The notes under the pieces are model-generated. The model made no database searches. It saw nothing but the letters and a program-made list of their open reading frames with translations, and had not been told where the DNA came from. Of a stretch of 17,016 bases of DNA, positions 1 to 7,173 are shown piece after piece. The stretch is taken from positions 1-17,016 of the forward strand of contig JAITBV010000315.1 in NCBI GenBank assembly GCA_031283395.1, in the 5' to 3' direction. This DNA comes from Candidatus Adiutrix sp. (lineage in GTDB: Bacteria; Desulfobacterota; Desulfarculia; Adiutricales; Adiutricaceae). Position numbers and translations under genes: made by a program. Within the stretch, counting starts at the first letter, position 1; the number at the start of each line of letters is the position of its first letter.

Positions 1-633
1 GACCACTTGCTGGAGCTCGATGTTGGCTACGGTGGTGCTGGTCTCCTCTCCCCAAAGGCGCCCCTGTTTGATGGAGACGGTCTGGCCACTAGCGGCCGTG
101 ATGCGCGGCGAGGAGATGGCGCGGCGCGGCGGCGATCCGTAGATGACGCGGGCTTCGCCGACTGCCTCCGCAGCGCTCAACCTGTCGTCCAGCCGGCGGC
201 CGGCGGCCCGGTTGAGGTTGCCGAAGGCCAAGTGGTCGGCCTTCTCCCAATTGACCTCCAACTCCTCCAGAAAGTCGGACTTGACCGCCACAACGCGGTG
301 TTCTATCAGGATATAGCGGTTGACCCGGTCAAGGCGCTCGAAGGTCTGGCTCATGGTGGCTATGGCCTTGGGCTCGTCCTCCACATAAATATCGTTGCCA
401 ATGGCCAATATCTTGCCCCGGGGCGTGGCCAGCTTCTTGAATTCATCGACCATCACGCCGATGGGGTGGTATTTTGGGGTGAAGACCTTTTTGGCTAGAG
501 GGGGTTGGAGGTCCGGGGCGGTTTCCCCCGCCAGGGCCGGGCCGGCCAAGCTGAACAGGGCCGCCACCAAGACCAGGAATAGGGAAACTCGTTTGAGACT
601 ACCAGCGCTATAAAAATATCGAATAACTGCCAT
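1..633 (-). CDS. Secretin-like (type II/III secretion or type IV pilus secretin family) exported protein, N-terminal 211 codons, cut by window edge
   Basis: The minus strand reads open from an ATG at 633 to the window edge in one frame (211 codons). Residues 1-36 form a signal peptide: basic start, hydrophobic stretch VSLFLVLVAALF, and a GPALA cleavage site before GET. Residues 50-110 resemble the short domain that precedes a secretin barrel: a VDEFKKLATPRGKI stretch, then IYVEDEPKAIATM and ERLDRVNRYILIEHRVVAV, which matches the secretin pattern where a predicted strand after 'LD.p..qV.IEarivEV' opens the barrel. Later, PRITAASGQTVSIKQG resembles the secretin segment around 'P.v.t.nnq.A.i..G'. 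Secretins form outer-membrane gated pores for secretion, pili or phage. The N-terminal part before the barrel is very short, without room for several N-domains, AMIN or STN domains. The system cannot be told from this fragment. The ribosome site is weak: GGAG lies only one or two bases from the ATG. Confidence 0.6.
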   Translation of the reverse strand, partial: MAVIRYFYSAGSLKRVSLFLVLVAALFSLAGPALAGETAPDLQPPLAKKVFTPKYHPIGVMVDEFKKLATPRGKILAIGNDIYVEDEPKAIATMSQTFERLDRVNRYILIEHRVVAVKSDFLEELEVNWEKADHLAFGNLNRAAGRRLDDRLSAAEAVGEARVIYGSPPRRAISSPRITAASGQTVSIKQGRLWGEETSTTVANIELQQVV

Positions 634-831
634 ACTCCAAATCCCAAATAAGGTTTATCACGTTCCGGATCAGACCGCCAGGTAACGGCCTATCATCGGC
701 AAACATAGTATAAAAATAGTATGATTTGCCATTTTGCAAGACTTAGAAAAAGAATGAAACGTTCAGTCCATCAACTTAATACTTTTATTTTAATGTCATA
801 TTTAAATAACGACCAAACCGGCACCGCACAA
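634..831. other. AT-rich intergenic region between surE and the secretin-like gene
   Basis: About 200 bases without a credible gene; the plus-strand reading frames here run into the surE antisense. It is clearly richer in A and T than the neighbouring genes. On the minus strand, upstream of the secretin-like gene, the sequence TATACT lies at 708-713 inside a near repeat of ATAGTAT, and could be a -10 box, but I see no well spaced -35 box. Most likely it holds the promoter of the secretin-like gene. Confidence 0.4.
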
Positions 832-856
832 TTAAAAAGGGATTTTTCATCCCTTG
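832..856 (-). terminator. Intrinsic terminator overlapping the surE stop codon
   Basis: Read on the minus strand, AAGGGAT (855-849) pairs perfectly with ATCCCTT (843-837) around a five-base GAAAA loop, and a run of T follows (838-834). The 7 bp stem begins inside the last codons of surE and the TGA stop lies at the stem-loop junction, so the terminator uses coding sequence. It would end the lon - radical SAM - surE transcript before the secretin-like gene. Confidence 0.7.
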
Positions 857-1614
857 TTTCCGGCGGCCAAGCGGGCCATAACCGCTTCGGGACAACTGTG
901 GGGCAGGATGGGACTCAAGGTTATGTGGCCCCTTTGGCTGTGTTCAACATCGTTATCAGGCTCCAGCCCCGGGCCCGGGGCCGGCGAGAAGGGCCGACAC
1001 CGACGATACAAGACGGAACCGTCAGGATGGGGTTCCCCCTCGTAATAGTCCGCGCTGGGCTCGGGCTTGATACGGGTCCAGAACCAGTCGTTGCGGCCGG
1101 TGGTCAGCCTGGCCGGGATATTGAGATTTACGGCCAACCCCGGAGCCAGCTTCCAGGTTCTCAGGCTGTCCACCACCGCCACCAGCACATGGGCGGCCAG
1201 CTTCCAGTCCATGGGTTCGGACCGCTCGATGGAGGCGGCCAAAGCCGGATAGCCGGCGGCGGCGGCCTCTATGGCCGCAGCCACAGTGCCTGAATAGTTG
1301 ACATCAAACCCCAGGTTGGTGTCGTCGTTGAGGCCGCTGACAACAAGATCCACCGGCTCCCGGGCCAGAGCGGTCAGGCCCAGGCGGGCGCAGTCGGCCG
1401 GAGTGCCGTAAACGGCAAAGCCAAGGGCGCCGTCGGGCATGGCCCAAGGGGCCGCCTTGACGGGCCGATCCAAGGTCACGGACTGGGAGGAGGCGCTGCG
1501 CTGGCTGTCCGGGGCGCAGGCGGTCACCTTATGGCCCCGGGCCTTGAGCCCGGCGTAAGCGGCCTGAAGGCCCGGGGCCAGAAGACCATCGTCATTGGTC
1601 AAAAGAATGTGCAA
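847..1614 (-). CDS. surE: 5'/3'-nucleotidase SurE
   Basis: A 255-residue metal-dependent phosphatase that removes phosphate from nucleoside 5'- and 3'-monophosphates (and in some species short polyphosphate) in the cytoplasm; the family is linked to survival in stationary phase. The family signature NDDG sits at residues 7-10, giving metal ligands Asp8 and Asp9. Ser40 lies in the APDSQRSASS loop, and Asn95 opens SGLNDDTNLG, followed by the conserved YSGTVAAA. Length is normal for SurE. The start codon is TTG (1614-1612): it gives the usual MHILLTNDDG N terminus and is preceded by GAGGTG five bases away, with no ATG in a suitable place. The gene begins 35 bases after the radical SAM stop, so it is probably cotranscribed with it and lon. 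Confidence 0.95.
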   Translation of the reverse strand: MHILLTNDDGLLAPGLQAAYAGLKARGHKVTACAPDSQRSASSQSVTLDRPVKAAPWAMPDGALGFAVYGTPADCARLGLTALAREPVDLVVSGLNDDTNLGFDVNYSGTVAAAIEAAAAGYPALAASIERSEPMDWKLAAHVLVAVVDSLRTWKLAPGLAVNLNIPARLTTGRNDWFWTRIKPEPSADYYEGEPHPDGSVLYRRCRPFSPAPGPGLEPDNDVEHSQRGHITLSPILPHSCPEAVMARLAAGNKG

Positions 1615-1649
1615 ATTTCACCTCATAAAATGTTCTATACGGCCCGATA

Positions 1650-2630
1650 TCAGTTGATGAAAACCCTGGGGCGGTCAAAATCAGGCAGATAATGGCTGGC
1701 GGCGGCCAAGTCCTGGACAAAGGTGTTCAGGAGGCTGTTTTTCAGAGCCAATTCCTTGACCTCGTCATACTCCCTCAGACTCAAATGGCGCGTCAGGCCC
1801 GGAAAAGAGCGGAACTGCTCCGGGTGGGCCTCGACCTCATGGCAGGGGTGATACTGAGCCATGAGGCTCAGATGCACAGTGGGACCAAAGGTCTCGGCCA
1901 GTCAGGGCAGGAGGATAGTGGTGCGGGCCAGGTCGTCCGGCAGCACCAGATGCCGGATAAGAAGTCCCCGCCGGGCCAGACCCCGGCCGTCAAGCTGGAG
2001 CGGCCCCACCTGGCGCCGCATTTCCAAAAGGGCCTGGCGGTTGACCTTGGGGTAGTCGCCGGCCCCCAGAAGTCGGGCCGCCCTCGAGTCCGGCTCGTCA
2101 AGGTCGACTCCGGCCGGCGCCGCCATTTTGGCATCGGGCAGATAGATGTCCACCAGGCCGTCCAGAATCTTCAAAGCCGTAAGGGAATCGTACCCCCCCG
2201 AATTATGGACCACGGGCAGACTCAAACCCTGTTTTCGGGCCAGCCCCAGGGCCAGGGCGATCTGAACCGTATAGGGTGTGGGCGAAACCAGGTTTATGTT
2301 GAGGGCGCCTTCAGCTTCCAGGCGCAGCATGACCTCGGCCAGCTCGGCCTCGGAAATATCCCGCCCGGAAGGGCGCTGGGAAATCTGCCAGTTTTGGCAG
2401 AAGGCGCAACCCAGAACGCAACGGGTGAAAAAAATCGTGCCCGAGCCGCCCGCCAGAAGCCCGCCGCCGGACAGAGGCGGCTCTTCCCCCAGGTGGAGAA
2501 GGGCGCTGGACAGACCCACCTCACGGCCTGCGCCGCAGCGTCCGGTTTCACCCAGAGACCGCCGGGCCTGGCACCCATGGCCGCAAAGCCGGCAATTATC
2601 ATCGGGACTGATCAGGATTCCGCTCTTCAT
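1650..2630 (-). pseudogene. PflX-like radical SAM protein (COG1313 type) interrupted by an in-frame TGA at codon 243
   Basis: The frame from ATG 2630 encodes 242 residues, meets TGA at 1904-1902, then continues in the same frame for 83 more codons to a TGA stop at 1652-1650. Both parts are one protein family: an N-terminal Cys set (C13, C16, C20, C32), the radical SAM cluster CX3CX2C at C71, C75 and C78 (CVLGCAFCQNW), then VRHLVLP-type sequence just before the TGA, and the family's C-terminal MAQYHPC after it. Such proteins bind a [4Fe-4S] cluster and S-adenosylmethionine and resemble pyruvate formate-lyase activating enzymes; the substrate of this group is unknown to me. From memory of homologues, the TGA falls near an aromatic residue (Trp or Phe), which fits a Trp-to-stop change. 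Other readings are a sequencing error or selenocysteine insertion, as selB and selD are encoded nearby, but I see no convincing SECIS. Typed as pseudogene with that doubt. It starts 23 bases after lon. Confidence 0.7.
1854..1871 (-). other. Perfect 7 bp hairpin about 31 bases downstream of the internal TGA
   Basis: On the minus strand, CTGAGCC (1871-1865) pairs with GGCTCAG (1860-1854) around a TCAT loop, within the codons for LSLMAQ of the radical SAM gene. It starts 31 bases after the TGA at 1904-1902. Known bacterial SECIS hairpins sit closer and carry a G at the start of the loop, which this one lacks, so a SECIS role is weakly supported. Confidence 0.4.
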
Positions 2631-2653
2631 CGACCACCCCTTTCCTGATAGGC

Positions 2654-5089
2654 TCAGGCTCCCTGGACCAAGGGCCGGCGGCGCCCCCGGGCCGGAAGCG
2701 GCCGGCCTCTGATCCGCCGGGGCCTCCGCCTCTGGCCTGAAGTCCCGGGCGAGCCGAAGACGATTTTCAAAAACTGGTCCATATTGTCCACGTCGACGAA
2801 TTCCAGCCGCCCCCGGATGAGGGGAGGGATATCCTCCAAATCCTTGAGGTTCTGGTGTGGGATGATGATCTTTTTGATACCGGCCCGAAGGGCGGCCAGG
2901 GATTTTTCCTTCAAACCGCCAATGGGCATGATCTGGCCGCGCAGGGTGATCTCGCCGGTCATGGCCATGTCCCGGGGAACCGGGCGGTCGGTCAGGACTG
3001 AAATCAGAGCGGCCATCAGGGACACGCCGGCCGAAGGGCCTTCCTTGGGCACGGCCCCGGCCGGAATATGAATGTGGACATCCAAATCCTCGAAGAAAGC
3101 CGGGGTCAACCCAAGATCCTCGGCCTGGGATCGGGCGTAGGACAGGGCGGCCTGGGCACTTTCCTTCATCACCTCGCCCAACTGCCCGGTGAGGGTCAGG
3201 TTGCCCTTGCCGGCCATGGTTCGGGCTTCGATATACATAAGTTCACCACCGAATTCAGTCCAGGCCAGGCCGGTGGCCACCCCCACCTGGCCTTCGACCC
3301 GCTCCGGTTCGGGCAATATTTCCGCGGGCCCCAGAAATTTGTGGAGCGAAGCCGGAGTTATGCGATAAGGCCCGGGCCGCCCCTCGGCCACCCTGCGGGC
3401 CACCTTGCGGCAGATGGCGGACAGCTTCTTGTCCAGGCCCCGGAGACCGGCCTCCTGGGTGTAGGAGGCGATCAAACCCTTCAAGGCCGTGTCGGTGAAA
3501 ACCAGTTGGTTCCGGCTCAACCCGTGGTCGTTCACCAGTCGGGGCACAATATGGCGCTTGGCTATGATCACCTTCTCCTCGGCCGTGTATCCGGACAGAT
3601 GAATGACTTCCATGCGATCTTCCAGGGCTTGGGGTATGGGATCCAGGAGATTGGCGGTAGTGATGAACATGACCTTTGACAAATCGAAGGACAGGTTCAG
3701 GTAATGGTCGGAAAAAGCGTTGTTCTGTTCCGGGTCCAGGACCTCCAGGAGAGCCGCGGCGGGATCACCCCGGAAATCGGCCCCGATCTTGTCCACTTCG
3801 TCCAGCATAAAAACAGGATTGTTGGCGCCAGCCGTCTTGAGACCCTGGATGATGCGGCCCGGCAGGGCTCCGATATAGGTGCGGCGGTGGCCGCGTATCT
3901 CAGCCTCATCGCGCATGCCGCCCAGGGAAAAACGCACGAACTTGCGGCCCATGGCCCGGGCGATGGACTGGCCCAGGGAGGTCTTACCCACGCCGGGGGG
4001 GCCGACGAAGCAGATGATGGGCCCTTTCTGCCGCTTGTGGAGTTTGCGGACAGCCAGGTATTCCAGTATACGGTCCTTGACCTTTTCCAGGTTGTAGTGA
4101 TCGGCGTCCAGCACTTTTTTGGCTTCGCCCAGATCCAGATGGTCCCGGGTAGAGACGGACCAGGGCAAATCCAGGATCCAATCCAGGTAGGTGCGGATGA
4201 GGCTGGACTCAGCCGCGTCAGGGTGGGTCCATTCCAGGCGGGCCAACTGTTTTAAGGCTTCGGTGGAAACATCTTTGGGCAGATGGGCTTTTTTGATCTT
4301 GTCCTGATAGTCGCTGATCTCATCATCCTTGGCGTTTTCCTCGCCCAGTTCCCGCTTGATGGCCCGAAGCTGCTCCCGCAGATAATATTCACGCTGGGAC
4401 TTGTCCATCTCCTCCCGGGCTTCGGAATCCAGCTTGGCCTGCATAGTGGCCACCTTGAGTTCCTGGCCCAGGAACTCATTGACCAGGCGCAGGCGGGCCA
4501 GGGGATCGACCGTCTCCAACACCTTCTGGGCCGTCTCGACCTTGACCCTCAGATTACTGGTGACCAAGTCGGCCAAGCGGCCGGGATCCTCCACGCTGTC
4601 CAGGATGGCCACGACCTCGTCAGTCAAAACTTCCTTCAGCGACAGTATTTTCTGGCTCTGCTCGCGCACGTTGCGCATCAGGGCCTCCAACTCCACGGAG
4701 GATTCCGGGGCGGGCCACTCGGTCAACGGCTCCAGGTTGACCTTGAAGAAGGGGTCACGGGCCACTACCCCGGTCCGGCGAGCTTTGGCCAGGCCCTGGG
4801 CCAGGATCTTCAGACGGCCATCGGGCATTTTCAAATGGCGCATGATCATGGCCACCGTGCCGACCTGGTATATATCATCAGGTCCGGGATCGTCCCGGGC
4901 CTGGTCTTTCTGGGCGACTATAAAGACCAGGCGGTCCGCTTCCTGGGCCGCCTCAACCGCGGCCACGGAGACTTCACGGCCTATGAAGAGGGGCAGAATC
5001 ATATCTGTAAAAATAACCACGTCACGCACGGTCAAAAGAGGCAGCACACCGGGTATTTCCAATTCATTTTTATAAGCGCTCAAAATCAC
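2654..5089 (-). CDS. lon: ATP-dependent protease Lon (endopeptidase La)
   Basis: An 811-residue cytoplasmic hexameric AAA+ serine protease that degrades misfolded and regulatory proteins. The order is standard: an N-terminal substrate-binding domain (residues 10-210, starting EIPGVLPLLTVRD), a coiled segment, the AAA+ module with Walker A GPPGVGKTS (Lys369) and Walker B VFMLDEVDK, and the protease domain with the Ser-Lys dyad Ser686 (PKEGPSAG) and Lys729 (GGLKEK), spaced 43 residues apart as in E. coli. Length is normal except for a basic, Arg- and Pro-rich tail of about 25 residues after the usual end (GSPGTSGQRRRPRRIRG), of unknown role. The start is GTG at 5089; AGAG is directly adjacent, so the exact start is less sure than the gene. 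Lon heads the operon with the radical SAM gene and surE, and is likely made from the promoter at 5151-5178. I see no sigma32-type heat-shock box. Confidence 0.97.
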   Translation of the reverse strand: MILSAYKNELEIPGVLPLLTVRDVVIFTDMILPLFIGREVSVAAVEAAQEADRLVFIVAQKDQARDDPGPDDIYQVGTVAMIMRHLKMPDGRLKILAQGLAKARRTGVVARDPFFKVNLEPLTEWPAPESSVELEALMRNVREQSQKILSLKEVLTDEVVAILDSVEDPGRLADLVTSNLRVKVETAQKVLETVDPLARLRLVNEFLGQELKVATMQAKLDSEAREEMDKSQREYYLREQLRAIKRELGEENAKDDEISDYQDKIKKAHLPKDVSTEALKQLARLEWTHPDAAESSLIRTYLDWILDLPWSVSTRDHLDLGEAKKVLDADHYNLEKVKDRILEYLAVRKLHKRQKGPIICFVGPPGVGKTSLGQSIARAMGRKFVRFSLGGMRDEAEIRGHRRTYIGALPGRIIQGLKTAGANNPVFMLDEVDKIGADFRGDPAAALLEVLDPEQNNAFSDHYLNLSFDLSKVMFITTANLLDPIPQALEDRMEVIHLSGYTAEEKVIIAKRHIVPRLVNDHGLSRNQLVFTDTALKGLIASYTQEAGLRGLDKKLSAICRKVARRVAEGRPGPYRITPASLHKFLGPAEILPEPERVEGQVGVATGLAWTEFGGELMYIEARTMAGKGNLTLTGQLGEVMKESAQAALSYARSQAEDLGLTPAFFEDLDVHIHIPAGAVPKEGPSAGVSLMAALISVLTDRPVPRDMAMTGEITLRGQIMPIGGLKEKSLAALRAGIKKIIIPHQNLKDLEDIPPLIRGRLEFVDVDNMDQFLKIVFGSPGTSGQRRRPRRIRGRPLPARGRRRPLVQGA

Positions 5090-5150
5090 CTCTAAATAGT
5101 CAAACGTCAGCCCTCTGAAACAATGATTTCAGGAAACCTGCATCAACTTC

Positions 5151-5178
5151 ATTTTACCACAATGGCGGCCGTTGCCAA
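5151..5178 (-). promoter_or_regulatory. Sigma70-like promoter for lon
   Basis: On the minus strand TTGGCA (5178-5173) and TAAAAT (5156-5151) are separated by 16 bases; each box differs from consensus at one position. Transcription would start near 5144, leaving a leader of about 55 bases before the lon GTG start. Confidence 0.55.
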
Positions 5179-5305
5179 ACCAAAAACCGTGGCGCAGGCC
5201 GGTGGCCCAGAGGCTATCTCCGAAAATTTGGCCCGATTATTGCTCTTGACCTTTAATTATAGATTATGTCCTAAACCCATCCAACCGGAAATAAGGAGAA
5301 GGCTC

Positions 5306-5734
5306 GTGAACAAAAAACTAGTCAACGCCGTCATACTTGGCCTTATGCTGGGTTTGGCCCAGGTCCTGGTCAGCCAGGCCCGGGCGGACAATCCGGCCAG
5401 CCTTGGCCCGGAGCTTTCAAGCAGCCAGATTCAGCCAGACTTGACCTCAACGGCCCCGGCCGACCCGACCCCGGCCCGATCTGAACCCGGCTATCAGGAT
5501 CTACGGCCCGGCCAGGCGGCCGACCCGGCTTTACGCCTGCCGCCGCCCCCGGCGCCCTATGACATTCGCCGCCAGAGAACCGACGGCTCCTGGCTGGGCG
5601 TAACCGAAAGAGAACTGGCCGACGGCCACCTGGTGGAGGTTCACGTCAGCGGCTCGGCCCAGGATTTGGGGCAGGAGGTCATCTCCCGCCCCACCGGACA
5701 CAAGGTTTACCGTTATTATAGCGGCCAGAAGTAA
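5306..5734 (+). CDS. Small exported proline-rich protein of unknown function
   Basis: A 142-residue protein that I do not recognise. GTG at 5306 is chosen as start: AAGGAG lies about ten bases upstream and the protein then begins with a classic signal peptide (MNKKLVNAVILGLMLGL ... SQARA, cleavage before DNP). The frame is open upstream to 5123, but that extension has no ribosome site and would bury the signal peptide. The mature part is low in hydrophobic residues and rich in Pro, Ala and Asp to about residue 90 (PADPTPARSEPG, LPPPPAPYD), then a more structured C terminus around WLGVTERELADGHLVEVHVSG and HKVYRYYSGQK. It has no cysteines in the mature part and no membrane segment. It is a probable periplasmic or outer-envelope protein. 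It is divergent from lon and sits alone before the FIST gene. Confidence 0.7.
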   Translation: MNKKLVNAVILGLMLGLAQVLVSQARADNPASLGPELSSSQIQPDLTSTAPADPTPARSEPGYQDLRPGQAADPALRLPPPPAPYDIRRQRTDGSWLGVTERELADGHLVEVHVSGSAQDLGQEVISRPTGHKVYRYYSGQK

Positions 5735-5947
5735 AATTCATTTTTATAATTTACTATAGGGGCCCGGATTTCCCTCACTTGCGCTTCCCGTTAAGCTGGT
5801 ATACGATATACAAAACTTGATTCGGTCAGCCTCCTGACAGTTGGGCGTGGCGTGGGCTGGCTGAAGACGCCGGTGTATTTCGTTTTTAAGGCAGCGAAAC
5901 ATGCTAATCGTTGACCTCATAAACCCGCCGCGATTGGAGAGTGCGCC
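5735..5947. other. Intergenic region upstream of the FIST gene
   Basis: 213 bases with no supported gene. A minus-strand frame of 91 codons covers part of it but has a composition unlike a gene and overlaps the FIST start. It contains TATAAT at 5745-5750 without a matching -35 box, and a short inverted repeat GTCAG-CCTC-CTGAC at 5825-5838 that might be an operator. The promoter of the FIST gene must lie here or upstream, but I cannot place it with confidence. Confidence 0.35.
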
Positions 5948-7102
5948 ATGAGAATGCTGAATGCCTGGACGCTTGAAGCGGATGACCCGGCTATCGCCGT
6001 AGCCGAAATTCTGGAGCAACTGGACTTGGAAAACCGGCTTCTGACCTGTTCCGCCGGGTTTATCACCTGCAGTTATGACTATGTGGAAACAGGGATGGTA
6101 AAAGCCGTCTGCGAGGCCCTGCCTTTTGAGGTGGTGGGCTGCACCACCCTGACCAATGCCGTAAATCGGGAAGCCGGAACCCTATTGCTCTGCCTTTCGG
6201 TGCTGACTGCGGACGACTGCCGCTTCGCCACAGCCCTTACCCCGGCTTTGGAGGACAAGGCCCACGCCATTATCGGCGAGGCTTTCCAGCATGCCGCTGC
6301 GCAATTGGGGGCCCCGCCAGGGCTGACCCTGGCCTTTTTTTTTTTTTTTTTCACCGTCAGCGGCGAACTTATGCTGGACGCTCTTAATGACGCGGCGGCC
6401 GGCGCGCCGGTTTTCGGAACCATCGCCTGTGATTCCGATACCGCACGTTACAGCAACACGTTCACTCTACATAACGGCATATGCTCACGCGACGGTATGG
6501 CCATGCTGCTCATCAGCGGCAACGTGCAGCCCCATTTCACGGTCACATCGACCTCGGAACAGAACTTGCAAAAGCAACAGGCTATCATTACGTCCTCTGA
6601 AGGCAGTATACTTAAGGAAGTCAACGGCATGAGAGCGCAGGAATACTTTGCTTCCATTGGGTTGTCACAGGGCGAAGGACTGGAGGGCATGAGCTCCGTG
6701 CCTTTTGTGGTCGATTACAACGACGGCAGCCAGCCTGTGGCCAGGGCTATCTACTCCCTGAACGACGACGGCTCGGCCTCATGCGGCGGCAAGATGCCCG
6801 AAGGCGGAACCCTTTCCATAGGGCGCATGGATGTGGCCGACATTCTGTTGACCGCGGAGCAGTCTTTGGAAAAACTGCTGAAAAACGAAGGGCACAGCGG
6901 CATCATCATGTTCCCCTGCCTCGGGCGGAATATGGTGCTTGGCGCGATGCCCTTAAGCGAAATCGAAAAGGTCCAGGGAGTATTGGGAGATTCTCTTCCC
7001 TGGCACCTGGCCTACTCCGGCGGCGAAGTATGCCCGGTTTACGGCGGCGGCGGCACGGTGAACCGTTTTCACAATTTCACGTTCATAGCCTGCGCCATAT
7101 GA
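5948..7102 (+). CDS. FIST N- and C-domain sensory protein with a 17-T tract
   Basis: A 384-residue soluble protein with both FIST domains (roughly FIST_N residues 30-220 and FIST_C 225-365). FIST is a proposed sensory module for small ligands, perhaps amino acids, found with two-component systems and chemoreceptors. Supporting sequence: the VVGCTTLTNAV region, AAAGAPVFGTIACDSD, and the C-terminal IIMFPCLGRNMVLG with LAYSGGEVCPVYG. There is no signal peptide or membrane segment. ATG 5948 follows GGAGAG by about six bases. Within FIST_N, 17 T residues (6335-6351) plus the next C encode six Phe in a row; one base more or less would shift the frame and truncate the protein at about a third of its length. 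It is followed 71 bases later by a hybrid kinase gene, which it may regulate as a separate ligand-binding partner; that pairing is inferred from neighbourhood. Confidence 0.85.
   Translation: MRMLNAWTLEADDPAIAVAEILEQLDLENRLLTCSAGFITCSYDYVETGMVKAVCEALPFEVVGCTTLTNAVNREAGTLLLCLSVLTADDCRFATALTPALEDKAHAIIGEAFQHAAAQLGAPPGLTLAFFFFFFTVSGELMLDALNDAAAGAPVFGTIACDSDTARYSNTFTLHNGICSRDGMAMLLISGNVQPHFTVTSTSEQNLQKQQAIITSSEGSILKEVNGMRAQEYFASIGLSQGEGLEGMSSVPFVVDYNDGSQPVARAIYSLNDDGSASCGGKMPEGGTLSIGRMDVADILLTAEQSLEKLLKNEGHSGIIMFPCLGRNMVLGAMPLSEIEKVQGVLGDSLPWHLAYSGGEVCPVYGGGGTVNRFHNFTFIACAI
6335..6351 (+). repeat. Homopolymer T17 inside the FIST coding sequence
   Basis: Seventeen consecutive T. In the present length the frame is open (six Phe codons, TTT x5 then TTC). 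Runs this long are prone to slippage at replication and transcription, and also to sequencing or assembly error. The family normally has mixed residues here, such as Pro. Confidence 0.9.
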
Positions 7103-7105
7103 ACT

Positions 7106-7125
7106 TGCCCATTTCGGGCTTTTTT
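7106..7125 (+). terminator. Possible weak intrinsic terminator between the FIST and kinase genes
   Basis: GCCC (7107-7110) and GGGC (7116-7119) form a 4 bp stem with an ATTTC loop, followed by six T (7120-7125), right after the FIST stop codon. The stem is short, so it might only lower expression of the kinase rather than stop transcription. Confidence 0.35.
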
Positions 7126-7173
7126 ATGTGAGAACGGATTGTCCCCGAGCCGGCGACATCTGAGGGCGACCGC

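Noticed and set aside
7..498. Plus-strand open frame of 163 codons at the left edge
   Set aside because: The opposite strand encodes the signal-peptide-bearing secretin-like protein across the same bases.
1692..2648. Plus-strand open frame of 318 codons opposite the radical SAM gene
   Set aside because: It is the antisense shadow of conserved minus-strand sequence, has Gln- and Gly-rich composition with no family resemblance, and no ribosome site.
5246..5251. TTGACC as a -35 box for the exported protein gene at 5306
   Set aside because: The AT-rich hexamers downstream are at 12-13 bases, too close for a normal promoter.
5123..5305. N-terminal extension of the proline-rich exported protein
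   Set aside because: It would hide the signal peptide, and AAGGAG sits just before GTG 5306.
5911..5916. TTGACC as a -35 box for the FIST gene
   Set aside because: No -10-like hexamer at 16-18 bases; the ribosome site and start codon lie there instead.
5744..6019. Minus-strand open frame of 91 codons in the FIST leader
   Set aside because: No family resemblance, composition unlike a gene, and it overlaps the start of the FIST gene.
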